A stretch of DNA of 6,623 nucleotides, from positions 9,106 to 15,728 of the forward strand of contig VBCP01000362.1 of assembly GCA_005888925.1 (NCBI GenBank), given 5' to 3'. Source of the DNA: Betaproteobacteria bacterium. Lineage in GTDB: Bacteria > Pseudomonadota > Gammaproteobacteria > Burkholderiales > SG8-39. Positions 1 to 5,812 of the stretch are shown one piece after another. Positions within the stretch are counted from its first letter, which is position 1, and the number at the start of each line of letters is the position of its first letter. The notes beneath the pieces were generated by a model, which ran no database searches, had not been told where the DNA came from, and saw only the letters and a list, made by a program, of their open reading frames with translations. The translations under genes were made by a program, and so were the position numbers.

Positions 1-446
1 AGCGGCTTGCGCTGCCGCTGGTCGTCGCCAGCACGGCATTGTTTCTCTCCGGCGTGGCGTTCTGCTACTTCTTCGTGTTCCAGAAGGTGTTCGCCTTCAT
101 CCACAGCTTCGCGCCGAAATCGATCACCCCGGCGCCCGACATCGAGGCGTACTTCAGCTTCGTGATCACCATGTTCCTCGCTTTCGGCGTGACCTTCGAA
201 ATTCCCATCGTGGTGATCGTGCTGGTGAGGATGGGGATCGTGACGGTCGAACAGCTGAGGGACGCCCGCCCCTATGTCATTGTGGGTGCCTTCGTCGTCG
301 CCGCGGTGGTGACGCCGCCCGATGTGCTGTCGCAGTTCATGCTCGCCGTGCCGATGTGCGTGCTCTACGAGGCGGGCCTGTTCTGCGCGCGCTTCATCTC
401 CCGTTCAGGAAGCGTTCGACAAGATTCCACTGATCCGGCACGTTGA
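1..446 (+). CDS. tatC: Sec-independent protein translocase TatC, C-terminal part (5' end outside window)
   Basis: TatC is the multi-spanning inner-membrane core of the twin-arginine translocase; with TatB it recognises RR signal peptides of folded proteins. The reading frame is open from base 3, giving about 147 C-terminal residues of a protein usually near 250-260. Visible family marks are the loop with SFAP, then FGVTFEIPI with the conserved Glu and Pro in a membrane helix, the RPYVIV stretch, and the diagnostic AVVTPPDVLSQ followed by LYEAGLFCARF. These correspond to the last two to three transmembrane helices. The final 17 or so residues are polar and match no TatC feature I know. They are encoded across the antisense strand of the hydrolase gene, whose 3' end overlaps this one by 53 bases. 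The two genes are convergent, with no terminator between them. Family identity is secure; the native C-terminus is less so. Confidence 0.96.
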   Translation, partial: RLALPLVVASTALFLSGVAFCYFFVFQKVFAFIHSFAPKSITPAPDIEAYFSFVITMFLAFGVTFEIPIVVIVLVRMGIVTVEQLRDARPYVIVGAFVVAAVVTPPDVLSQFMLAVPMCVLYEAGLFCARFISRSGSVRQDSTDPAR

Positions 447-1227
447 GCGCCGGCGCATGGCCGCAGTTGGCGATGGTGACTAGGGTCGCTCGCGGGCCGC
501 GGCGGCGCATTTCCCCGGCGATCTCCGACGCGAGCAGGTCCGAGCTCTCGCCGCGCAGGCATAGCGTCGGCGCCTCGATCGCGTCGTAGGCGTCCCACTG
601 GTCGTAGTCGCGCGGGTGCTGCACGAATTGCAGCACCATGTTCGGGTCGTAGTGGGTGGTGATGCGGCCCTCCGGCGTACGCCGCGCCGAGGTCTCGGTC
701 AGGTGGCGCCATTGCTCGTCCGAGAGCCAGCCGTAGGGCTTGTAGATCGTGCGGAAATACTGTTCCAGTTCCGTGAGCCGATCGAACTGCGGCGGTTTCC
801 CGGCGTAGGTGCGGATGCGCTCGAGCGCCGCGTCGGCGATCTTCGGCCCCATGTCGTTCAGCACCAGGCTGCGCAGGCGGTGCTTCAGCGTTCCGGCCGC
901 GAGCCGCATGCCGATCGCGCCGCCCATCGAGGTGCCGATCCAGTGGAAGCGCTCGAGCCCCAGCTGGTCGGCGAGCGATACCGCGATGCGGCCGTAGAAC
1001 TCCAAGCAGTACTCGCGCTCCGGCCGCGGGCTCCATTGCGAGAGCCCGCGCCCGATCATGTCCGGGCAGATCACGCGGTACCGCGAAGACAGGTGCGCCG
1101 CGAGCTCGTCCATGTCGCGGCCGGTGCGCGCGAGGCCGTGCCATGCCGTCACGGTCTCGGTGTGCTCGCTGCCCCATTCCGTGTAATGGATCTCGCGGCC
1201 TTCGCAAACCAGGTACCTGGAAATCAT
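394..1227 (-). CDS. Alpha/beta hydrolase fold protein, unknown substrate
   Basis: A 277-residue cytoplasmic-type alpha/beta hydrolase with no signal peptide. The fold's catalytic set is complete: an oxyanion-region HG motif (WHGLARTGRD, about residues 29-38), the nucleophile elbow GTSMGG with Ser100, an acidic residue at Asp230 in RGESSDLL, and the base His257 in NCGHAPAL. A cap region lies at about 130-215. The layout is that of MhpC-like C-C hydrolases and carboxylesterases, and the sequence does not decide between them. The ATG at 1227 is chosen because it overlaps the livM stop in an ATGA tetranucleotide and places the first strand as in the family; the frame is open further upstream only as a shadow of livM. 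No clear Shine-Dalgarno precedes it, so translation is probably coupled to livM. As the last gene of the liv operon it may process the imported solute (inference). Its 3' end lies inside tatC. Confidence 0.9.
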   Translation of the reverse strand: MISRYLVCEGREIHYTEWGSEHTETVTAWHGLARTGRDMDELAAHLSSRYRVICPDMIGRGLSQWSPRPEREYCLEFYGRIAVSLADQLGLERFHWIGTSMGGAIGMRLAAGTLKHRLRSLVLNDMGPKIADAALERIRTYAGKPPQFDRLTELEQYFRTIYKPYGWLSDEQWRHLTETSARRTPEGRITTHYDPNMVLQFVQHPRDYDQWDAYDAIEAPTLCLRGESSDLLASEIAGEMRRRGPRATLVTIANCGHAPALNVPDQWNLVERFLNGR

Positions 1228-2228
1228 CGCCGTAGGCGCCCGACGATGCCCGACGGGAAGTAGTACACGCATACGATGAAGAGCACGCCGAGCCACAGCA
1301 GCCAGCGGTCCGGATGGAGCAAGTCCGGCAGGAGGGGGATGCCCTTCGCGGCGTCGCTCGCGAGCTGCATCAGGTCCTGAAGGTAGTTCTGCGCGATGAC
1401 GAAGAGCGTGGCACCGATCGCGGCGCCGTACATCGTGCCCATGCCGCCGATCACGACCATCAGAAGCAGGTCGATCATGATGGCGAACGACAGCGTCGTG
1501 TCTGGCCCGGTGTAGCGCAGCCATACGGCGTAGAGCACGCCCGCCGCCGTGGCGAGCAGCGCGCCGAGGCAGTTCGCCACCGTGCGATACACCACGGTGC
1601 GGTAGCCGAGCGCCTCGGCGCGAAACTCGTTCTCGCGCACCGCCAGCAGCACGCGGCCGAAGGGCGAATTGACCACGCGCAGGAGCGCCAGGAAGAGCAC
1701 GAGCGAAATACCGAATACGGCGTAATAAGCGACCAGGCGCTCTCGCAGCAGCTCGGGCAGCCGGAAATTGAGCCCGTCCTCGCCGCCAGTAAAGGCCGAG
1801 AGCTGCGACGCGAGGATCTGGAAAAACGAGGCGACGGCGAGCGTGATCATGGCGAAGAAAATCGCCCGCACGCGCAGCGACAGCAGGCCGATGGCGAACG
1901 CCAGCGCCAGGCTGAGCACCAGCGCGACGCCCACACCGAGAGCGATATTCCACCAGCTCGGACCGAGCTTCGCCGCGGCGATGGCGACGCCGTAGCCGCC
2001 GATGCCGAAGAACATCGTGTGCGCGAACGATACGATGCCGGTGTAGCCCAGCAGCAGATCGTAGCTCGCGACCAGCAGGATGAAGACGGCCACTTTCGCC
2101 GCGACGTTGAGCGCGCGCGTGCCGGGGAAGATGAACGGCGCCGCCGCCAGCCCGATGAGGATCACCGCCAGCACCACGCCCAGTGCTCGGCTGCGCGGCA
2201 GGTCACCGGAGAGGAGCGTGCGGATCAT
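1224..2228 (-). CDS. livM: Branched-chain amino acid-type ABC transporter permease LivM
   Basis: Inner-membrane permease of a HAAT-family (LivKHMGF-type) importer, pairing with LivH to form the channel. The 334-residue product is hydrophobic throughout, with about eight to ten membrane segments. It carries the family's GYTGIVSFAH...GIGGYG motif (about 61-80), TGGEDGLNF after the central helices (148-155), and the cytoplasmic coupling loop LLAVRENEFRAEALGY (194-209) that contacts the ATPases. VVIGGMGTMYGAAIGA (258-273) is also typical. The ATG at 2228 overlaps the livH TGA as ATGA, and no strong Shine-Dalgarno is seen, so translational coupling is likely. It is shorter than E. coli LivM (about 425) but normal for the many 320-340 residue homologues. 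The gene is intact. Substrate specificity lies in the binding protein, so the leucine-type name only marks the family. Confidence 0.95.
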   Translation of the reverse strand: MIRTLLSGDLPRSRALGVVLAVILIGLAAAPFIFPGTRALNVAAKVAVFILLVASYDLLLGYTGIVSFAHTMFFGIGGYGVAIAAAKLGPSWWNIALGVGVALVLSLALAFAIGLLSLRVRAIFFAMITLAVASFFQILASQLSAFTGGEDGLNFRLPELLRERLVAYYAVFGISLVLFLALLRVVNSPFGRVLLAVRENEFRAEALGYRTVVYRTVANCLGALLATAAGVLYAVWLRYTGPDTTLSFAIMIDLLLMVVIGGMGTMYGAAIGATLFVIAQNYLQDLMQLASDAAKGIPLLPDLLHPDRWLLWLGVLFIVCVYYFPSGIVGRLRR

Positions 2229-3193
2229 TTGCCCACGGGATACAGCCCGCGCGGGCGCCAAAGAAGGATCAGCACCATCAGCAGGATGTTCGAGCCCAGT
2301 GCCAGCTTCGGCGCGACGTAGCCGATGTAATTGGCGAGCAGCCCGACGAGCAGCGCGCCGACGAAGCAGCCGCCGACCGAGCCGAGGCCGCCGATGATGA
2401 TCACGATGAAGATCACCACCATCACCTGCATGCCCATGCCGGCGGTGAGCGACTCCTGATACATGGCCCACATCACGCCGCCGAGGCCCGCGAGCGCCGA
2501 GCCGGCGACGAACACGCCGACGAAAAGGCGCCGGATGCGATAGCCGAGCGACTCGACCATCTCGCGGTTCTCCACGCCGGCGCGAATCAGGAGCCCGATC
2601 CTGGTGCGGTTGAGCACCAGCCACATCGCCGCGAACACCGCCAGGCCGACAACGACGGCGAGCATGCGATAGCGCTCGATCGCGGCGTCGCCGATGAGGA
2701 ACGAGCCGGTCAGCGTCGCCGGCCGCGGCAGCGCGATGAGGTCCGGCCCCCAGGCGACATGGATCAGCTGCTCGCAGACGATCAGGCCGCCCATCGTCAC
2801 CAGGATCTGCTTGAGATGATCGCCGTACACCGGCCGCACCACCACGCGCTCGAAGAACCAGCCGAGCGCGCCGGCAAGCGCCATGGCGGCGAGCACGGCG
2901 GGAACGATGGCGCCGAGATTGCCGGCGAAACTCTGCGATTGCATCGCGGGCTTCATGGCGAGGAGCACCGAGGCGCCGGCGTAGGCCCCGACCGAGATGA
3001 AGGCGCCGTGCGCGAAGTTCATGACATCCATCAGGCCGAAGACCAGCGTCAGCCCCGAGGCCATGATGAAGATCATCATGCCCATGGCGAGCCCGGCGAC
3101 GGTGAGCGTGACCCAGGTCGGCGTGCTCGGCACGAGCGGCAGTGCGAGCAGCCCGATCACCGGGACGAGGGCAAGCGGAATCCAGTTCTTCAT
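2225..3193 (-). CDS. livH: Branched-chain amino acid-type ABC transporter permease LivH
   Basis: Second inner-membrane permease of the HAAT-type importer, 322 residues and intact. The N-terminal half has ASGLTLVFGLMDVMNFAHGA (45-64) and SVGAYAGA (67-74), the hallmark of LivH proteins. The cytoplasmic coupling loop is RAGVENREMVESLGY (204-218), and the C-terminal half has VIIIGGLGSVGGCFVGALLVG (264-284). About eight hydrophobic segments can be counted. The ATG at 3193 overlaps the TGA of the broken livF as ATGA. Because livH translation seems coupled to ribosomes finishing livF, the frameshift in livF could lower LivH output: ribosomes in the N-terminal livF frame stop at 3537, some 345 bases upstream. 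There is no obvious independent Shine-Dalgarno before the livH start. Confidence 0.95.
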   Translation of the reverse strand: MKNWIPLALVPVIGLLALPLVPSTPTWVTLTVAGLAMGMMIFIMASGLTLVFGLMDVMNFAHGAFISVGAYAGASVLLAMKPAMQSQSFAGNLGAIVPAVLAAMALAGALGWFFERVVVRPVYGDHLKQILVTMGGLIVCEQLIHVAWGPDLIALPRPATLTGSFLIGDAAIERYRMLAVVVGLAVFAAMWLVLNRTRIGLLIRAGVENREMVESLGYRIRRLFVGVFVAGSALAGLGGVMWAMYQESLTAGMGMQVMVVIFIVIIIGGLGSVGGCFVGALLVGLLANYIGYVAPKLALGSNILLMVLILLWRPRGLYPVGK

Positions 3194-3869
3194 TGGTGCG
3201 TGTCGAGCGAAAGACCGAGCAGGCGCTGCTGCAGCGCTTCGTCGGCGGCGAGCTCGGCCATGCGCCCGCGGTGCACGATCCGGCCGGAGTCCATCACCGC
3301 GACCGCGTCGCCCAGCGAGCGCGCGAAATGGAAGTTCTGCTCGACCACGAGCAGCGTGGTTTCGCGCTTGAGCTCGCGGAACGCCTCGATCATCGCCTGG
3401 ATGATGGCGGGCGCGAGTCCTTTCGTCGGCTCGTCGACCAGCAGGAGCTTCCTCGGCTCGACGATCGCGCGCGAGATGGCGAGCATCTGCTTCTGCCCGC
3501 CGGAGAGGTTGCCGGCGAAGGCTTGCCAGAACTTCTTCATCGCCGGAAAAAGCACAAAGATGCGCTCGAGCCGCTTGTCATCCAACGGGCCTTCGCGCGC
3601 CGCAAGCAACAAGTTCTCGCGCACGGTGACGCGAGCTCCGGCGTCGGCGTGCGCGTGATGTCCTGCTGCTCGAACTTGATGCTACCCGCGGACGCGCGCC
3701 ACAGGCCCATGATGGTGCGCAGGCAGGTCGTCTTGCCGGCACCGTTGCGGCCGAGGAGCATGGTCAGCGAGTTGGGTGCGACGGCAAAGTCGACGCCATG
3801 CAGGATGTGGTACTGGCCGATGTGCGTGTTGACGCCGCGCAGTTCCAGGAGCTCAGACACGCGCGACAC
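3190..3869 (-). pseudogene. livF: LivF-type ABC transporter ATPase, disrupted by internal deletion and frameshift
   Basis: The family's role is to form, with LivG, the ATPase pair of a HAAT importer. The gene is in two frames. The N-terminal part starts at GTG 3869, behind a perfect AGGAGG, and has Walker A GRNGAGKTT (40-48). It follows the family up to DITRTPTPELA (residue 80, ending at 3630), then runs out of frame to a stop at 3537. The C-terminal part resumes as TVREN near 3627 and continues to TGA 3190, with signature NLSGGQKQ, Walker B LLLVDEP and VVEQN at the switch position (Gln is normal in LivF). Relatives have 15-16 more residues between these parts, including the Q-loop region (a VPE motif and IF before the TV). 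Adding them gives about 242 residues, a normal length. The frame offset requires a loss of 3n+1 bases, so 46 or 49. The 110-residue product would lack signature and Walker B. A GTG at 3624 could start the remnant. An assembly error is the alternative. Confidence 0.88.
3629..3630 (-). other. Probable deletion breakpoint in livF
   Basis: Upstream on the minus strand the livF frame is family-like through the Ala codon at 3632-3630. Downstream, family-like reading resumes in another frame at ACC (3627-3625), the Thr of TVREN, probably with TC at 3629-3628 as the end of a Leu codon. The exact point could move by a few bases if there was microhomology. No repeat, insertion-sequence end or slippery heptamer is visible at the site. 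Confidence 0.6.
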
Positions 3870-4608
3870 CCAGATAGGCCTCCTGCACGATCGGCGAGGC
3901 GATCACTTCGGCCGGCGCACCTTGCGCGACGAGCTGGCCCTGATGCAGCACGATGATGCGGTCGGCGAGCGAGCGCACCACGTCCATCTTGTGCTCGACC
4001 AGCAGGATGGTCTTGTCGCCCTGCGCCTTGATGTGGCTGATGAGCTCGAGGATCACCGGGACTTCGTCGACGCTCATGCCGGCCGTCGGTTCGTCGAACA
4101 TGAAGACTTCGGGCTCGAGCGCGAGCAGGATCGCCACCTCGAGCTTGCGCTGATCGCCGTGCGACAGCGCGGCGGCGGCCACCTCGCGTTTGTCGGCCAG
4201 CGCGACGCGCTCGAGATAGTGCTCGGCCTTTTCGATCAGCGCGATGCGCGAGTCCCAGGTCGCGAGCAGGCTCTTGCCGGCATTAGCACGCGCCTGCACC
4301 GCGAGGCGCACGTTCTCTAGCACCGACAGGCGCGGGAAGAGATTGGTGAGCTGGAAGGCGCGCCCGATGCCGCGCTTGGTGCGCTGCGGCGCGCCCATGC
4401 GCGTGATGTCCTCACCGAAGAGGTGCACCGAGCCGCTCGTCGCCGGGAGCTGGCCCGAGATCAGGTTGAAGTAGGTCGTCTTGCCGGCACCGTTCGGCCC
4501 GACGATCGCCGTGAGCGTGCCAGGGCGAAACTCGCACGACACGCCGTCCACCGCGACATGCCCGCCGAAGCGGATCGACAGGCCGTGCGTCTGCAGTACG
4601 GGGTTTAT
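3853..4608 (-). CDS. livG: LivG-type ABC transporter ATPase, start codon apparently lost (ATA)
   Basis: Cytoplasmic ATPase partner of LivF. Counted from the proposed ATA start, it has GLSIRFGG (9-16, the A-loop strand), Walker A GPNGAGKTT (37-45), Q-loop Gln86 in GRAFQLTNLFP, signature LSHGDQ (148-153, a variant of LSYGQQ seen in the family), Walker B VFMFDEP with Glu173, D-loop TAGMS, and switch His206 in LLVEHK. All catalytic parts are present in 251 residues, the usual LivG length. The start is odd. The frame is open well upstream, yet no ATG, GTG or TTG occurs before the GTG at 4551, and starting there would drop 19 conserved residues including the A-loop strand. The ATA at 4608 is where LivG homologues begin and overlaps the livK stop in ATAA. 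A CTG at 4596 is another weak candidate. Automatic annotation would probably begin at 4551. Confidence 0.88.
   Translation of the reverse strand: MNPVLQTHGLSIRFGGHVAVDGVSCEFRPGTLTAIVGPNGAGKTTYFNLISGQLPATSGSVHLFGEDITRMGAPQRTKRGIGRAFQLTNLFPRLSVLENVRLAVQARANAGKSLLATWDSRIALIEKAEHYLERVALADKREVAAAALSHGDQRKLEVAILLALEPEVFMFDEPTAGMSVDEVPVILELISHIKAQGDKTILLVEHKMDVVRSLADRIIVLHQGQLVAQGAPAEVIASPIVQEAYLGVARV
3879..3884 (-). promoter_or_regulatory. Shine-Dalgarno AGGAGG for livF
   Basis: The minus strand reads AGGAGG, a perfect anti-16S match, nine bases before the GTG at 3869. It lies inside the last codons of livG, so livF starts 17 bases before livG ends. This decides for the GTG at 3869 over a second GTG at 3860, which would be 18 bases away. 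It is the strongest ribosome binding site in the window, and the only junction inside the operon that is not a 4-base overlap. Confidence 0.75.
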
Positions 4609-5789
4609 TTCTTTACCCGGACCGGGACCTTCATTTCCTCCGGCTTGATCTCGCGCACCAGCTGCGGCACCGCCCAGGCCACGTTCGGATCCACCTTGAT
4701 CTTGAAGTGATACATGGACTGCATCGCCTGGTGGTCTTCCTTGCGGAAGGTCATGCGGCCCTTGGGCGTATCGAAGGCAAGGCCTTCCATGGCGCCGATC
4801 AGCTTCTCGGTGTCGGTGCTGCCCGCCTTCTTCAGCGCCTCCACCACCGCGATGCCCGCCGCCATGCCGCCCGCGGTGAAGAAGTCCGGTGGCGACTTGA
4901 AGCGCTTCTGGTGCTCGGCGACCAGCCAGTCGTTCACCTTGTTCTTCGGATGCTCGTAGTAGTAATAGGTCGCGCCTTCCATCCCGGGCACCGCCTTGTA
5001 GGCGGCGAGCGCCGGCAGGATGTTGCCGCCGGTCGCGATCTCGATGCCGAAGCGCTCGGGCTTGAGGTCGGCGAGCTTGCCGACCGGCGTCTGTCCCGCC
5101 CAGATCACGAAGATCACCTTGCGGCCTTTCTTGTCCTTGAGCGCGTTGAAGATGCGCTCTGCCGGCGCCGTGAAGTCGGTGGTCTGCTGCGGCGCGTACT
5201 CCTCATGCACGATCTGGGCGCCGGTGCCGGCCAGCGCATCCTTGAACGCCTTCACGCCGTCGCGCCCGAAGGCGTAGTCCTGCGCCAGCGTCGCGATCAC
5301 CGTGTCCTTCTTGCCAATCGCCACCGCGTTGGCGATCGCGTCCTGCGATGAGCTGCGCCCGGTGCGGAAGATGTAGCGGTTCCAGTTCTCGCCGGTGATC
5401 TGGTCGGCCACAGCGGGCTCGACCAGCAGGATTTTCTTGCTCTCTTCGGCGACGGGCAGCATGGCGAGCGCGACGCCCGAGCTCGTCGGCCCGATCGCGA
5501 GGTCGACCTTGTCGTCACCGTACGCCGCGGCGAGCTGCGCCTTGCCGACGTCGGGCTTGGTCTGGCTGTCCTTCTCGATAACCACGAGCTTGCGCCCGAG
5601 CACTTCCATCTTGCCGCCGGTGGCGTACTCGAGGCCCATCATCAGGCCGGCGTGCGTCTGCTTGGCGTAGGCCTCGAGCGGGCCGGTCTTGTCGTAGACG
5701 TGGGCGATGCGGATCTCCTTCGCCTGACCGAATGCGAGCCCGGCGAGCGCGGCAAGCGAAAACGCGGCGAGCGATGTGCGTAGCTTCAT
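4605..5789 (-). CDS. livK: Periplasmic solute-binding protein of HAAT-type ABC importer (LivK-like)
   Basis: A 394-residue type I periplasmic binding protein that delivers ligand to LivHM. The N-terminus is a Sec signal peptide: MKLR, a hydrophobic run to about residue 20, and a likely cut after AFG (residue 21). The mature protein opens with EIRIAHVYDKTGPLEAYAKQ, the usual first strand and ligand loop of this family. It continues with KPDVGKAQLAAAYGDDKVDLAIGPTSSG, then a hinge and second lobe with TLAQDYAFGRDGVKAF, and FFTAGGMAAGIAVVEALKKAG near the end. Length is normal (about 370-400). The ATG at 5789 has an AGGGGGG Shine-Dalgarno three bases upstream. Only 23 bases separate it from the upstream protease stop, so no room remains for an ordinary promoter unless it lies in the protease gene. 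The ligand is unknown: such proteins bind leucine-like amino acids, amides, aromatic acids or other carboxylates. A YYYYEHP stretch lies in the second lobe. Confidence 0.93.
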   Translation of the reverse strand: MKLRTSLAAFSLAALAGLAFGQAKEIRIAHVYDKTGPLEAYAKQTHAGLMMGLEYATGGKMEVLGRKLVVIEKDSQTKPDVGKAQLAAAYGDDKVDLAIGPTSSGVALAMLPVAEESKKILLVEPAVADQITGENWNRYIFRTGRSSSQDAIANAVAIGKKDTVIATLAQDYAFGRDGVKAFKDALAGTGAQIVHEEYAPQQTTDFTAPAERIFNALKDKKGRKVIFVIWAGQTPVGKLADLKPERFGIEIATGGNILPALAAYKAVPGMEGATYYYYEHPKNKVNDWLVAEHQKRFKSPPDFFTAGGMAAGIAVVEALKKAGSTDTEKLIGAMEGLAFDTPKGRMTFRKEDHQAMQSMYHFKIKVDPNVAWAVPQLVREIKPEEMKVPVRVKK

Positions 5790-5792
5790 GAA

Positions 5793-5799
5793 CCCCCCT
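5793..5799 (-). promoter_or_regulatory. Shine-Dalgarno AGGGGGG for livK
   Basis: The minus strand carries AGGGGGG followed by TTC and the ATG at 5789. The spacing is short (three bases from the last G), but earlier Gs in the run give the usual register of about five. This supports ATG 5789, which also gives a complete signal peptide. I see no hairpin or T-run terminator in the 23-base gap, so read-through from the protease gene is possible. Confidence 0.6.
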
Positions 5800-5812
5800 G
5801 GAAAAGCCGATT

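Noticed and set aside
394..460. Bidirectional terminator between tatC and the hydrolase
   Set aside because: The genes overlap, and I see no GC-rich hairpin followed by a T-run on either strand.
1228..1953. N-terminal extension of the hydrolase frame far into livM
   Set aside because: The extension is Arg/Ala-rich shadow sequence of livM. The ATG at 1227 overlapping the livM stop gives a complete family-length protein.
2229..2624. N-terminal extension of livM into livH
   Set aside because: The extra residues are basic, non-membrane shadow sequence of livH. The ATG at 2228 in the ATGA overlap gives the standard N-terminus.
3301..3350. Missing switch histidine in LivF (EQN in place of EH)
   Set aside because: Gln at this position is normal for LivF proteins, including that of E. 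coli, so it is not a defect.
3537..3632. Programmed ribosomal frameshift in livF
   Set aside because: There is no slippery heptamer or obvious downstream structure at the junction, and shifting frame would still leave out about 15 conserved residues including the Q-loop. A deletion explains both facts.
3190..3869. Two separate small genes in place of one broken livF
   Set aside because: Each piece holds only part of an ABC ATPase (Walker A in one; signature and Walker B in the other), and together they match one LivF in order and length.
1314..4320. Long plus-strand open frames antisense to the liv genes
   Set aside because: They are rich in Arg, His, Glu, Asp and Ala, with no domain, and mirror the GC-biased codons of the minus-strand genes. 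They are shadows.
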